64,000 bases of DNA, from positions 62,001-126,000 of the forward strand of contig NZ_SZVO01000002.1 of NCBI RefSeq assembly GCF_005280585.1, read 5' to 3'. The DNA is from Dyadobacter frigoris (GTDB lineage: Bacteria > Bacteroidota > Bacteroidia > Cytophagales > Spirosomataceae). Numbering within the stretch: position 1 is the stretch's first letter; each line of letters begins with the position of its first letter. Below, piece by piece: positions 53,337 to 62,256 of this stretch. The notes under the pieces were generated by a model. The model had not been told where the DNA came from, did not search any database, and worked only from the letters and a program-made list of their open reading frames with translations. A program made the translations under genes and the position numbers.

Positions 53337-54311
53337 ATGTCTAATGAAGTAAGTATGTCAATTTCAGTAAAAGAGGCGTCGGATCTTAGCGACCAAGGAA
53401 ATATTGACCGTAGAAAACCGGACTACCTGGATCAGCTAGAGGCAGAGGCGATTTACATTATGCGTGAAGTGGCTGGTCAGTTTGAACGTCCGGCGTTACT
53501 ATTTTCAGGAGGAAAAGATTCTATAACCCTGGTTCGTCTTGCTCAAAAAGCATTTGCGCCGGGCAAAATTCCATTTCCGTTAGTCCATATCGATACGGGC
53601 CATAACTTCGTGGAAGCTACGGATTACCGTGATATGCTTGCTGAAAAAACTGGTTCAAAACTGATCGTTCGTTATGTGGAAGATACCATCAAAGCGAAAA
53701 ATCTGAAAGAACCGACTGGTAAAAACGCCAGCCGTAACTGGTTGCAAACTTTTACTTTACTAGACACGATTGAAGAATTTGGATTTGATGCCTGCATCGG
53801 TGGTGCGCGCCGGGATGAAGAAAAAGCGCGTGCGAAGGAACGTATTTTCTCTTTCCGCGACGAATTCGGCCAATGGGATCCAAAACGCCAGAGACCTGAA
53901 CTTTGGAACCTTTTTAACGGACGTATTCATAAAGGAGAAAATGTACGTGTTTTCCCGATTTCCAACTGGACTGAATTAGACGTTTGGGCTTATCTTCAAA
54001 GAGAAGGAATTACACTTCCAAGCATTTACTTCGCTCACGAACGTGAGTGTATCCTGCGCGACGGACATTTGTTATACAATACGCCTGTAATTGAAAAAGA
54101 TCCGGAAGATCAGATTGTAACCAGACAAGTTCGTTTCCGTACCGTTGGTGATATGACTTGTACTGCTGCCGTGGAATCAAGTGCTGCGACATTAGAAGAA
54201 GTTATTGCTGAAATTACAGTTTCAAGAATCAGCGAACGCGGCGAAACCCGCATCGACGATCAGCAAACCGAAGCTGCAATGGAAGACCGTAAAAAAGGAG
54301 GATATTTCTAA
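53337..54311 (+). CDS. cysD: Sulfate adenylyltransferase subunit 2
   Basis: The 324-residue subunit has the ATP pyrophosphatase PP-loop ALLFSGGKDSITLVRLAQKAF (SGGKDS), PLVHIDTGHNFVEATDYRD, GGARRDEEKARAKERIFSFRDEFGQWDPKRQRPELWNLFNG and VFPISNWTELDVWAYLQRE, followed by a C-terminal part with GDMTCTAAV. It forms APS from ATP and sulfate with the CysN GTPase. It lies 42 bases after cysH and 75 before cysN. The start used is the ATG at 53337. Confidence 0.96.
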   Translation: MSNEVSMSISVKEASDLSDQGNIDRRKPDYLDQLEAEAIYIMREVAGQFERPALLFSGGKDSITLVRLAQKAFAPGKIPFPLVHIDTGHNFVEATDYRDMLAEKTGSKLIVRYVEDTIKAKNLKEPTGKNASRNWLQTFTLLDTIEEFGFDACIGGARRDEEKARAKERIFSFRDEFGQWDPKRQRPELWNLFNGRIHKGENVRVFPISNWTELDVWAYLQREGITLPSIYFAHERECILRDGHLLYNTPVIEKDPEDQIVTRQVRFRTVGDMTCTAAVESSAATLEEVIAEITVSRISERGETRIDDQQTEAAMEDRKKGGYF

Positions 54312-54386
54312 ACAATGAGAAAATGACAAAGACTCATTTGAGCTCATTCAATCATTCTCCCATTCTTAATTCAAAATTAGTACAAG

Positions 54387-55631
54387 GTGGATTTACTAAG
54401 ATTTATAACAGCAGGTTCCGTAGACGACGGTAAAAGTACGTTGATCGGGCGTTTGCTTTTTGATACAAAAAATATTCTGGCAGATCAGATGGAAGCCATC
54501 GAACGCGCCAGCAAAAGCCGCAATGATGGCGAAATTGATTTAGCTCTTTTAACGGATGGACTTCGTTCTGAACGTGAACAAGGGATTACGATTGACGTTG
54601 CATATAAATATTTCCAGACACCGAACCGTAAATTTATTTCGATCGATGCGCCGGGACATATTCAGTATACCCGTAACATGGTTACCGGTGCTTCGAATGC
54701 AGATCTGGCAATTATTTTGGTTGATGCCCGTCACGGTGTTGCCGAACAAACACGCCGTCATTCGCTGATTGCTTCCATGTTGGGAATTCCTCACGTGGTT
54801 GTGGCGATCAACAAAATGGATCTGGTTGGAAATTCCGAAGACGCGTTTTTGGAAATTGCTAAAACATACCAGGATCTTGCTCAGAAACTGAACATTAAAG
54901 ATTTGATAATTATCCCGGTTAGCGCGCTGAACGGAGATAATATTGTTGACAGATCTAAAAATATGCCATGGTATACAGGCGAAACATTGTTGTCAGTCCT
55001 TGAAAACGTAAATGTTTTAAAAGATAAAAATACGACAGACGGACGTTTCTCTGTACAATATGTGATCCGCCCTCAGACTGAGGAATTACATGATTACCGT
55101 GGTTATGCAGGCCGTTTGCAAAGTGGTTCTTTGAGAAAAGGCGAAGCTGTTAAAATATTGCCTTCCGGAACAGAATCGAAAATCGCTAGGATTGAATTCG
55201 GCGGACAGGAAATTATTGAAGCAGGTGTTTTTGAATCTGTTACCATTCTTTTGGAAGACGATGTGGATATCAGCCGCGGCGATATGATCGTTTCGGTTGA
55301 CAATTCACCAATCGTGAGTCAGGACATTGAAGCACTTGTTTGCTGGATGGATGATCGCAAAACATTGAAAGCCGGTGATAAATATCTTCTTCAGCACGGA
55401 ACCGCAAGAACGAAATGTTCTGTTAGAAGCATAGAATACCAGATCGATATCAATTCATACGAAAAACTGGATGAGGTTGAAAGCCTGAAATTAAACGATG
55501 TCGCAAGAATTGTTTTAAGGACAGCGCAACCGATCGCTTACGATCCATATCAGCAAAACAGAGCAAATGGCGCGGCTATTCTGATTGATGAAACGTCGAA
55601 TGTGACCGTAGGCGCTTGTATGGTTGAATAA
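54387..55631 (+). CDS. cysN: Sulfate adenylyltransferase subunit 1 (GTPase)
   Basis: The 414-residue GTPase has the EF-Tu-like motifs: G1 GSVDDGKSTLIGRLL (residues 10-24), EREQGITIDVAYKYF (switch I), G3 DAPGH and G4 NKMD, followed by two beta-barrel domains. It couples GTP hydrolysis to APS synthesis by CysD. It lacks the CysC kinase domain of some fused versions, in accord with an APS-type reductase upstream. It starts at a GTG. The E. coli protein is longer (about 475 residues), so the C-terminal part is short here. Confidence 0.94.
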   Translation: MDLLRFITAGSVDDGKSTLIGRLLFDTKNILADQMEAIERASKSRNDGEIDLALLTDGLRSEREQGITIDVAYKYFQTPNRKFISIDAPGHIQYTRNMVTGASNADLAIILVDARHGVAEQTRRHSLIASMLGIPHVVVAINKMDLVGNSEDAFLEIAKTYQDLAQKLNIKDLIIIPVSALNGDNIVDRSKNMPWYTGETLLSVLENVNVLKDKNTTDGRFSVQYVIRPQTEELHDYRGYAGRLQSGSLRKGEAVKILPSGTESKIARIEFGGQEIIEAGVFESVTILLEDDVDISRGDMIVSVDNSPIVSQDIEALVCWMDDRKTLKAGDKYLLQHGTARTKCSVRSIEYQIDINSYEKLDEVESLKLNDVARIVLRTAQPIAYDPYQQNRANGAAILIDETSNVTVGACMVE

Positions 55632-55709
55632 AAGGAGCGGCCTATCCGCACCTTTTTTCCTTATATAAAGTTAATATACTATTCCGATAGGTTATAAGAA
55701 TACATCACC

Positions 55710-57932
55710 ATGAATAATTTAGTAATTTCAGACAAAGTATCAACCGCAGCAAAACGTGATATTGTTGATTTACAGAACAAGATCAACGCGTTTAATACGG
55801 GAGAAACGCCGGAAGAAGCTTTTCGTAAGTTTCGTTTGACACGCGGTGTGTACGGTCAGCGCCAGCCAGGCGTACAAATGATCCGTATCAAACTGCCTTA
55901 TGGACGTATCACGGCGGATCAGCTTGTTCGCATCGCAGATACTTCCGACAAATTTGCCACTGGAAATTTGCATGCAACAACCCGTCAGGATATTCAGCTG
56001 CACTTTGTAAAACTTTCCGATTCTCCACAACTTTGGTCGGATCTGGAAGATGCTGGAATTACGCTGAAAGAAGCATGTGGAAATACAATTCGTAACGTTA
56101 CGGCTTCTTCTGTAGCTGGTATTGACCCGGACGAACCATTTGATGTTACACCGATAACACATTCGATTTTTACTTATTTCCTTCGTAATCCTATTAATCA
56201 GGATATGGGAAGGAAATTCAAAATAGCTGTTTCTTCTTCTGAAAAAGATTCTGCGTTAGCGTTTATTCACGATGTTGGTCTTATCGCCAAAATGGGAATA
56301 AACGAAGCCGGTGAAGAGGTTAAAGGCTTCAAGGTTTTGATCGGCGGCGGACTAGGTGCACAGCCTTTCTCGGCACAAACTGCCTTTGAATTTCTTGAAG
56401 AAAAAGACGTTATTCCGTTTATAGAAGCTTTGCTTCGTGTTTTTGACCGTCATGGAGAACGTGTTCGTCGTCATAAAGCGCGGATGAAATTCCTTTTGAA
56501 CGATCTTGGACTGGAAGGATTAATGGCGAAAGTGGAAGAAGAACGTACTGCCGTTAAAAACAAAATATTCCAGATTCCTGATGATTTGTTTGGTACAAAC
56601 AAAGCGGAATCAATTAACCACGCTCCTCGCCCATCTTTGAGCGAAGAAGAAATTTTAAAGATTGCTTCTGAAAGTGTTTCCGATATTCCTGAATTCACGA
56701 AATGGCTGAAAACCAACACTTTTGAACAAAAACAAAAAGGTTGGTATGCTGTTCAATTACGAGTTTTATTAGGCGATATGCATTCTAACACTGCGCGTAC
56801 ATTGGCTGATATCGTTCGTCAATATGCAGCAGATGATATTCGTGTAACGGTTAATCAGGGATATATTCTTCGATTTATCAAAGGTGAAGACCTTGTAGCA
56901 GTATACAATGAACTTTCGAAATTAGGATTGGTTAATCCCGGTTTTGATAGTACGATGGACATCACAACCTGCCCCGGAACTGATACTTGTAACTTGGCTA
57001 TCACAAGCAGTTACGGAATTACCCGTGTTCTGGAAGATGTCATGAAGGATGAATTTCCTGAAATGATTTATAACCAGGATATCAAAATAAAAATCAGCGG
57101 CTGTATGAATGGCTGCGGCCAGCATAATGCTTCTAACATTGGTTTCCACGGCAGCTCGATTAAAAACGGAAAACTGGTTTTGCCGGCACTACAAGTTTTG
57201 CTGGGCGGTGGTTTTTCCGGTGATGGCATTGGTTTGATTGGAGATAAAGTAATTAAAGTCCCTGCAAAACGCGGACCAGAAGCACTTCGTACGATCTTCA
57301 ACGATTACGAATCAAATGCTTATGACGGAGAATATTTTAACCAATATTATGCACGTCAGACTAAAAATTATTTCTTCCAGCTTTTGAAACCAATCGCAGA
57401 TCTTTCTACCATTCAGGAAGATGACTACCGCGACTGGGATCATGATGAAATGTTTAAAACTGAAATCGGTGTTGGTGAATGCGCCAGTGTTTTGGTTGAC
57501 CTTGTGGCAACAACGATTACAGAAGGACAGGAAAAGTTAAATCTTGCAAAAGAAAATTTTGAATCAAAAATCTGGGCTGATGCTATTTATCATGCTTATA
57601 ATGTTTTGATCACGGGTGCAAAAGGATTGTTGATGACCAAAGATGTAAGCACAAATACACAGTACGGTATCATCAACGATTTCGAAAGTAATTTTGGAAA
57701 AGAATTCAAATATGAAATCCCGGCTGAATATGTTCTTCCTGATTCAGAAGAAACGCCATTCCGTTCTCTTGCTTTCAGTATCAACAAATTCGAACCAACA
57801 GAAGAATTTGCTACTTATTTTGTAAAAACAGCGGAAGACTTTTTGAACTTCGTTCGTAATACACGCGGAGCTCAGTTGATGGAAACAGGAGAACCTGTTT
57901 TGCAGGAACTTTCGTTTGGAAAAGATTCTTAG
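55710..57932 (+). CDS. Ferredoxin-type sulfite reductase with HEPN-like C-terminus
   Basis: The 740-residue enzyme has two NIR_SIR ferredoxin-like halves, as in sulfite/nitrite reductases: RGVYGQRQPGVQMIRIKLPYGRI at the N-terminus, LHATTRQDIQLHFV, GGGLGAQPFSAQ, and the siroheme/[4Fe-4S] cysteines Cys421 and Cys427 (TCPGTDTCNLA) and Cys465 and Cys469 (SGCMNGCGQHN). It reduces sulfite to sulfide. From about residue 595 it carries an extra helical domain, with EGQEKLNLAKENFESKIWADAIYHAYNVLI, that looks like HEPN. Context with cysHDN and the siroheme methyltransferase favours sulfite rather than nitrite. The electron donor, probably ferredoxin, is not in the window. Confidence 0.9.
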   Translation: MNNLVISDKVSTAAKRDIVDLQNKINAFNTGETPEEAFRKFRLTRGVYGQRQPGVQMIRIKLPYGRITADQLVRIADTSDKFATGNLHATTRQDIQLHFVKLSDSPQLWSDLEDAGITLKEACGNTIRNVTASSVAGIDPDEPFDVTPITHSIFTYFLRNPINQDMGRKFKIAVSSSEKDSALAFIHDVGLIAKMGINEAGEEVKGFKVLIGGGLGAQPFSAQTAFEFLEEKDVIPFIEALLRVFDRHGERVRRHKARMKFLLNDLGLEGLMAKVEEERTAVKNKIFQIPDDLFGTNKAESINHAPRPSLSEEEILKIASESVSDIPEFTKWLKTNTFEQKQKGWYAVQLRVLLGDMHSNTARTLADIVRQYAADDIRVTVNQGYILRFIKGEDLVAVYNELSKLGLVNPGFDSTMDITTCPGTDTCNLAITSSYGITRVLEDVMKDEFPEMIYNQDIKIKISGCMNGCGQHNASNIGFHGSSIKNGKLVLPALQVLLGGGFSGDGIGLIGDKVIKVPAKRGPEALRTIFNDYESNAYDGEYFNQYYARQTKNYFFQLLKPIADLSTIQEDDYRDWDHDEMFKTEIGVGECASVLVDLVATTITEGQEKLNLAKENFESKIWADAIYHAYNVLITGAKGLLMTKDVSTNTQYGIINDFESNFGKEFKYEIPAEYVLPDSEETPFRSLAFSINKFEPTEEFATYFVKTAEDFLNFVRNTRGAQLMETGEPVLQELSFGKDS

Positions 57933-57984
57933 CTTTTAGGCGTTAGCTTTTAGCTGCGGCCTAAATTATAATTTTGGATATTAC

Positions 57985-58030
57985 AAGAAGTCAGGATTTG
58001 ACATGAAATTTTCAAACCTGACTTCTTTTT
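57985..58030 (+). terminator. Terminator after sulfite reductase gene
   Basis: Perfect 11-bp arms AAGAAGTCAGG (57985-57995) and CCTGACTTCTT (58017-58027) are followed by a T-run. Short AGCTTTTAG-type repeats precede it (57930-57955). Confidence 0.8.
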
Positions 58031-58131
58031 CTTCAAAACCCGAGTCTTGAATTTTAAGCTTCCCTTAGACTTCACAAATTATTTACTGCAACCACTGACA
58101 GCTGATCGCCGAAAGCCGACAGCTATTTCTA

Positions 58132-58884
58132 ATGAAACTTACATTAATCGGTGCTGGTCCCGGCGATCCTGATCTGATCACTTTAAAAGGAATTAAAGCA
58201 TTACAAACTGCGAAAGTGGTGCTTTATGACGCGCTGGTGCATCCATCTATCCTCGATCATTGCCCGGAAGATTGTTTGAAAATTCATGTTGGAAAACGTT
58301 TTGGAAAAGTAAGCTGCGGACAAGATGAAATTAATAAACTGATTGTTGCTTCTGCCAGTGAATACGGCGAGGTTGTTCGTTTGAAAGGCGGCGATTCTTT
58401 TATATTTGGCCGTGGCTATGAAGAAATTGAATATGCTGCCCAACATGGTATTGAATCAGAAGTAATACCTGGTATTTCCAGTACTTATGCCGTTCCTGCA
58501 TTGGCCGGAATTCCTCTGACTTCACGCGGTGTCAGTGAAAGTTTCTGGGTAGTGACCGGAACCACAAAATCACATGAATTATCGACCGATCTTCCCTGGG
58601 CGGCGCGTTCCTCGGCGACGGTTGTAATCCTGATGGGCACACATAAACTTGAAGAAATTATTGGTATTTATTCCGATCTGGATAAATTTGATGAGCCTAT
58701 TGCTATCATCCAAAATGGCTCTTTACCGGAACAAAAAATTGTTTTGGGGACTATTGGAAATATCTTGGCACTGGCCAAAGCAGCAGAAATCAAATCCCCA
58801 GCCGTTATCGTCATTGGAAAAGTGGCAGCACTTCCTGGATTAACGTTCCAGAAAATTGAAGGAATGGTCAATAAGCAGATTTAA
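58132..58884 (+). CDS. cobA: Uroporphyrinogen-III C-methyltransferase
   Basis: The 250-residue enzyme adds two methyl groups to uroporphyrinogen III to give precorrin-2 on the way to siroheme. The CobA/SUMT motifs are LIGAGPGDPDLITLKG at the N-terminus (SAM site), VVRLKGGDSFIFGRGYEEI, VIPGISSTYAVPALAGIPLTSRG and TVVILMGTHKLEEII. It is the stand-alone type without the CysG dehydrogenase/chelatase domain. It lies next to the siroheme-dependent sulfite reductase, whose cofactor it supplies. The dehydrogenase and chelatase steps must come from elsewhere. Confidence 0.94.
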   Translation: MKLTLIGAGPGDPDLITLKGIKALQTAKVVLYDALVHPSILDHCPEDCLKIHVGKRFGKVSCGQDEINKLIVASASEYGEVVRLKGGDSFIFGRGYEEIEYAAQHGIESEVIPGISSTYAVPALAGIPLTSRGVSESFWVVTGTTKSHELSTDLPWAARSSATVVILMGTHKLEEIIGIYSDLDKFDEPIAIIQNGSLPEQKIVLGTIGNILALAKAAEIKSPAVIVIGKVAALPGLTFQKIEGMVNKQI

Positions 58885-58914
58885 TAACAGATCAGTTCGT
58901 TGGTGTGATGTTCT

Positions 58915-59208
58915 TTACAAAATGAAGAAATAAATAACGCCGGCAAGCACAAGATAGCTTACAAAAAGCCATTTCTTCTTGTATTCATAGGCTTCGCGAT
59001 TATGGAAATAATCAAAAACCATGGAAGCTGAGAATCCTATCACCATCAAAACAACGGAAAACACTCCGCAATCTAAACGGTAATGTTTATAGGCATGAAG
59101 CACAGGCGCACCAAGTGCCAGATACATCAGCCACATACCGAATCCCATCCGATACAGATATACGCTGAGCCGACGATCATTCTTTATGTCAAATAAGCTT
59201 TCTAACAC
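58915..59208 (-). CDS. Small membrane protein of unknown function
   Basis: The 97-residue protein has three hydrophobic stretches (about residues 22-40, 50-68 and 80-97), e.g. MGFGMWLMYLALGAPVLHAY and CGVFSVVLMVIGFSASMVF, ending in YLVLAGVIYFFIL. A short charged N-terminus precedes them. It starts at a GTG and runs opposite to its neighbours between cobA and the first acyltransferase gene. No family is recognised. The frame is well preserved and hydrophobic in a regular pattern, so it is probably real. Confidence 0.6.
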   Translation of the reverse strand: MLESLFDIKNDRRLSVYLYRMGFGMWLMYLALGAPVLHAYKHYRLDCGVFSVVLMVIGFSASMVFDYFHNREAYEYKKKWLFVSYLVLAGVIYFFIL

Positions 59209-59312
59209 AGTTTGATACGTATTTGATTGATATAGTGAAGCTAGCCAAATTTAAAAACAAATGCTAATTTTTAATACACATACGTTATATGTAATATTGT
59301 AAAAAATAATTT

Positions 59313-60221
59313 ATGAATAAAATAGTTGCCAAAATTTCAATTTTCTTTCTTGATTCTATTGCCGGCCTATCCTGGAAAAACATATTCAGAGTATCTACTG
59401 CGCTTAGCTGGCTGCTATTTGATATTGTTGGATATCGAAAGAAGGTGATTCATGAAAATTTGCGCAATAGTTTTCCTGAGAAAACAGAAGAAGAAATTGA
59501 AGTAATCTCCCGCAATTTTTATATTCATTTTACTGACCTTATTTTAGAAACTTTAAAGTTCAGGACCGCCTCTCCCGAAGTGATCCGCGAGCGGCTTGAA
59601 GGTGATCTTACCATCGTTAATAATTTATACAAACAAAATAAAAGTGCGATTTTCCTGATGGGGCATCGCGGAAATTGGGAGCTTGCCAATTTATTTTCTT
59701 CCCTGGAATTTTCGCATGACTGCATCGTAGTTTACCGCCCTCTACAAAATAAAGTATTCGATAAATGGTTTCTGGATTACCGGACACGCTTCGGGGCGAA
59801 ACTGGTTCCTATGGACAAAATATTTAAGGAGTTACTTACACCACGAACAAAACCTTATGTCGTCGTTTTGGCTAATGACCAGTCCGCAAATCCTAAAACC
59901 GCTTTCTGGACAAAATTCCTGCACCAAGACACGGGTGTTTTTCGTGGTGTTGAAGCGATAGCACGAAAATTGAATCTTACTGTATTATATGCAGAATTCA
60001 GTAAAGTTGAGAACAAAAGAGGCTACTATCATGTTGACATAACAACAATAACCGAGACGCCAAAGGAAGTTCCTGTGAATGGAATTTTGGAAAAGCAGAT
60101 TCAGATATTGGAGCAGGATATTCGCCTCCAGCCACACAACTGGTTATGGAGCCACAGACGTTGGAAACATTGTAAACCTGAATGTCTGAAACCTGAGCAA
60201 TTACTGAATTTAGTACCCTGA
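59313..60221 (+). CDS. Lipid A acyltransferase family (LpxL/HtrB-like), copy 1
   Basis: The 302-residue protein has an N-terminal membrane anchor (IFFLDSIAGLSWKNIFRVSTALSWLLFDIVGY) and the LpxL/LpxM acyltransferase motifs: KKVIHENLRNSFPEKTEEEIEVI, the catalytic H-x4-E in FLMGHRGNWELANLF, YVVVLANDQSANP and an RLQPHNWLWSHRRWKH block near the C-terminus. It transfers an acyl chain to lipid A or a related lipid at the inner membrane. A tandem paralogue follows after 85 bases, so both may add different secondary chains. Confidence 0.92.
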   Translation: MNKIVAKISIFFLDSIAGLSWKNIFRVSTALSWLLFDIVGYRKKVIHENLRNSFPEKTEEEIEVISRNFYIHFTDLILETLKFRTASPEVIRERLEGDLTIVNNLYKQNKSAIFLMGHRGNWELANLFSSLEFSHDCIVVYRPLQNKVFDKWFLDYRTRFGAKLVPMDKIFKELLTPRTKPYVVVLANDQSANPKTAFWTKFLHQDTGVFRGVEAIARKLNLTVLYAEFSKVENKRGYYHVDITTITETPKEVPVNGILEKQIQILEQDIRLQPHNWLWSHRRWKHCKPECLKPEQLLNLVP

Positions 60222-60306
60222 TATTCTCAGGTAAGTTTCCATACTTTCTTTTGAAAAACGGTTTGGTTGTTTAATCACCAGCGCTGTCATTTTTAGAAAG
60301 TCTTGT

Positions 60307-61221
60307 ATGGAAAATTTCCTTACCCGTATCGTAATTAAACTTTTAGCCGCCATTTCCAGACTTCCATGGAAATCCCTGTATCGTTTTTCCAATATTTTGA
60401 GGTTTTTCATTTTTGACATTTTTCATTACCGTCAAAAAGTGATTCTTGATAACCTGAGAAACAGTTTCCCGCAATTGAAAGAAAATACAATCCAGGAAAT
60501 TGCGAAGAAATACTATCAGAATTTTACCGATATTATTTTCGAAACAATCAAATTGAGAAGTATTTCAAAGACCGATTTGTTAAATCGTTTTGAGGCAGAA
60601 TCTGATATTCTCGATCATTATTATGAAGAAAAGAAAAACCTTGTAGTCGTAGCCGGTCACCTTGGAAACTGGGAAATGCTAAATTTATTTGCTGCCGTAA
60701 AATTTCGTTATCAATTGGTCATCGTTTATCATCAACTTGCGAATCAAACATTTGATAACTGGTTTAAGGACGTCAGAACTCAGTTTGGAACTGAAATGGT
60801 TCCAATGAAAGATGCATTTGCCAGGGCGATCACCCCACGTGACAAACCTTTCCTTTTTATTCTTATCAATGACCAATCTGCTGTCCCTGAAAAAGCGTAC
60901 TGGACAACCTTCCTGAATCAGGATACGGGCGTTTTCAGAGGTGTGGAATTGATAGCCAGAAAACTGAACGCTCCGGTGCTTTATATGGGCGTGTTAAGAA
61001 ATAATTTTAAGCGCGGATTCTACAAATTTTATTTTAAATTGATCACCGAAACGCCAAAACAAGAGCCGAACAATTATATCCTTCAAAAGCAAATTTCGTT
61101 TTTAGAGGAAGATATAATCAGACAGCCCGATAATTGGCTTTGGAGCCATAAACGCTGGAAACACAAACGTCCGCAAGGGCTGCAAAAGGATCAACTATTG
61201 GAAGTAAAAGAAAAATCGTGA
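60307..61221 (+). CDS. Lipid A acyltransferase family (LpxL/HtrB-like), copy 2
   Basis: The 304-residue paralogue of the preceding gene has the same landmarks: an N-terminal membrane stretch (LLAAISRLPWKSLYRFSNILRFFIFDIFHY), QKVILDNLRNSFPQ, VVVAGHLGNWEMLNLF with the H-x4-E catalytic pair, FLFILINDQSAVPEKAYW, and RQPDNWLWSHKRWKHKRP. The two copies probably arose by duplication and may differ in chain length or position. Its stop overlaps the next glycosyltransferase start by four bases, so lipid A acylation and core sugar addition are likely co-expressed. Confidence 0.92.
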   Translation: MENFLTRIVIKLLAAISRLPWKSLYRFSNILRFFIFDIFHYRQKVILDNLRNSFPQLKENTIQEIAKKYYQNFTDIIFETIKLRSISKTDLLNRFEAESDILDHYYEEKKNLVVVAGHLGNWEMLNLFAAVKFRYQLVIVYHQLANQTFDNWFKDVRTQFGTEMVPMKDAFARAITPRDKPFLFILINDQSAVPEKAYWTTFLNQDTGVFRGVELIARKLNAPVLYMGVLRNNFKRGFYKFYFKLITETPKQEPNNYILQKQISFLEEDIIRQPDNWLWSHKRWKHKRPQGLQKDQLLEVKEKS

Positions 61222-62204
61222 ATAAACCTGTTAAGTTTTTAGTCCTCCGCTTTTCATCGATTGGCGATATTGTTCTTACTACCCCCGTTGTCCGTTGTTT
61301 AAAACAGCAATATCCGGATGCCGAAGTCCATTATTTTACCAAAAGCAAATTCGGTTTCCTGCTTGAAGATAATCCTTACGTCGATAAAATCTGGTTGCTC
61401 GATGGCAGTCTGAACAAAATGATCAAAGAGCTGCGTGCAGAGAATTTTGATTATATAATTGACCTGCATACCAATTTACGAACAATTCATATCAAACTGG
61501 CTCTTTTTAAAAGGTCATACAGCTTCAAGAAACTGAATGCTCAGAAGTGGCTGCAAACCCAATTTAAAATTAATTACCTGCCGGACATTCATATTGTAGA
61601 CAGATATCTGGAAACATTGGTACCATTAGGCGTAATGAATGACGATCTGGGTCTGGATTATTTTATTCCATACAAAGATAAAGTTGAACGCAACTGGATT
61701 CCGGAAACGCACCAGGCAAATTTTGTAGCCTATGCCATAGGTGGGCAACATACAACTAAAAAACTGCCTGTTCACCGCATGATCGAACTTTGCCGAAAAA
61801 TCAATTATCCTATTATTTTGCTGGGAGGAAAAGAAGATTTTGAAGCGGGAGAAGAAATCAGGGAGGCAATTGGCGACAGATTGATATTTAATGGTTCTGG
61901 CAAATATAATTTCAATCAATCGGCTTCATTGATTGAACAGTCACTGATCGTGTTTTCACATGATACCGGCCTGATGCATGTTGCAGCCGCATTCAAGAAG
62001 AAAGTATATTCGATTTGGGGAAATACGGTTCCGGCTTTTGGCATGTATCCTTACAAAACAGCTTTTGAAGTAATAGAAAATAATGATCTCGATTGCAGAC
62101 CTTGTTCTAAAATTGGATATAAGGAATGTCCCAGGAAACATTTTAAATGCATGAATGAGGTATCTTTCAATTTCGAGATCAAAGAACTTCCTCTAAGTAA
62201 ATAA
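61218..62204 (+). CDS. Glycosyltransferase family 9 (heptosyltransferase-like)
   Basis: The 328-residue protein has the family 9 GT-B layout: FLVLRFSSIGDIVLTTPVVRCLKQQYPDAEVHYFTKS at the start, NFDYIIDLHTNLRTIHIK, then the donor half with YPIILLGGKEDFEAGEEI and FSHDTGLMHVAAAFKKKVYSIWGNTVPAFGMYPY, where D-x-G-x2-H is the family signature. A CRPCSKIGYKECPRKHFKCM cysteine-rich stretch near the C-terminus is also typical. It would add a core sugar to LPS, cytoplasmic side. The start is a GTG overlapping the acyltransferase stop. Confidence 0.92.
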   Translation: MNKPVKFLVLRFSSIGDIVLTTPVVRCLKQQYPDAEVHYFTKSKFGFLLEDNPYVDKIWLLDGSLNKMIKELRAENFDYIIDLHTNLRTIHIKLALFKRSYSFKKLNAQKWLQTQFKINYLPDIHIVDRYLETLVPLGVMNDDLGLDYFIPYKDKVERNWIPETHQANFVAYAIGGQHTTKKLPVHRMIELCRKINYPIILLGGKEDFEAGEEIREAIGDRLIFNGSGKYNFNQSASLIEQSLIVFSHDTGLMHVAAAFKKKVYSIWGNTVPAFGMYPYKTAFEVIENNDLDCRPCSKIGYKECPRKHFKCMNEVSFNFEIKELPLSK

Positions 62205-62256
62205 CGTTTCAAAACCGGTGTCAAAACACTCACCCAAATTTTAATTCAATTGTTGG

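Noticed and set aside
55710..57932. Assignment as nitrite reductase
   Set aside because: The siroheme cysteine pattern is shared by both types, but the neighbours (cysH, cysD, cysN, metZ) all concern sulfur.
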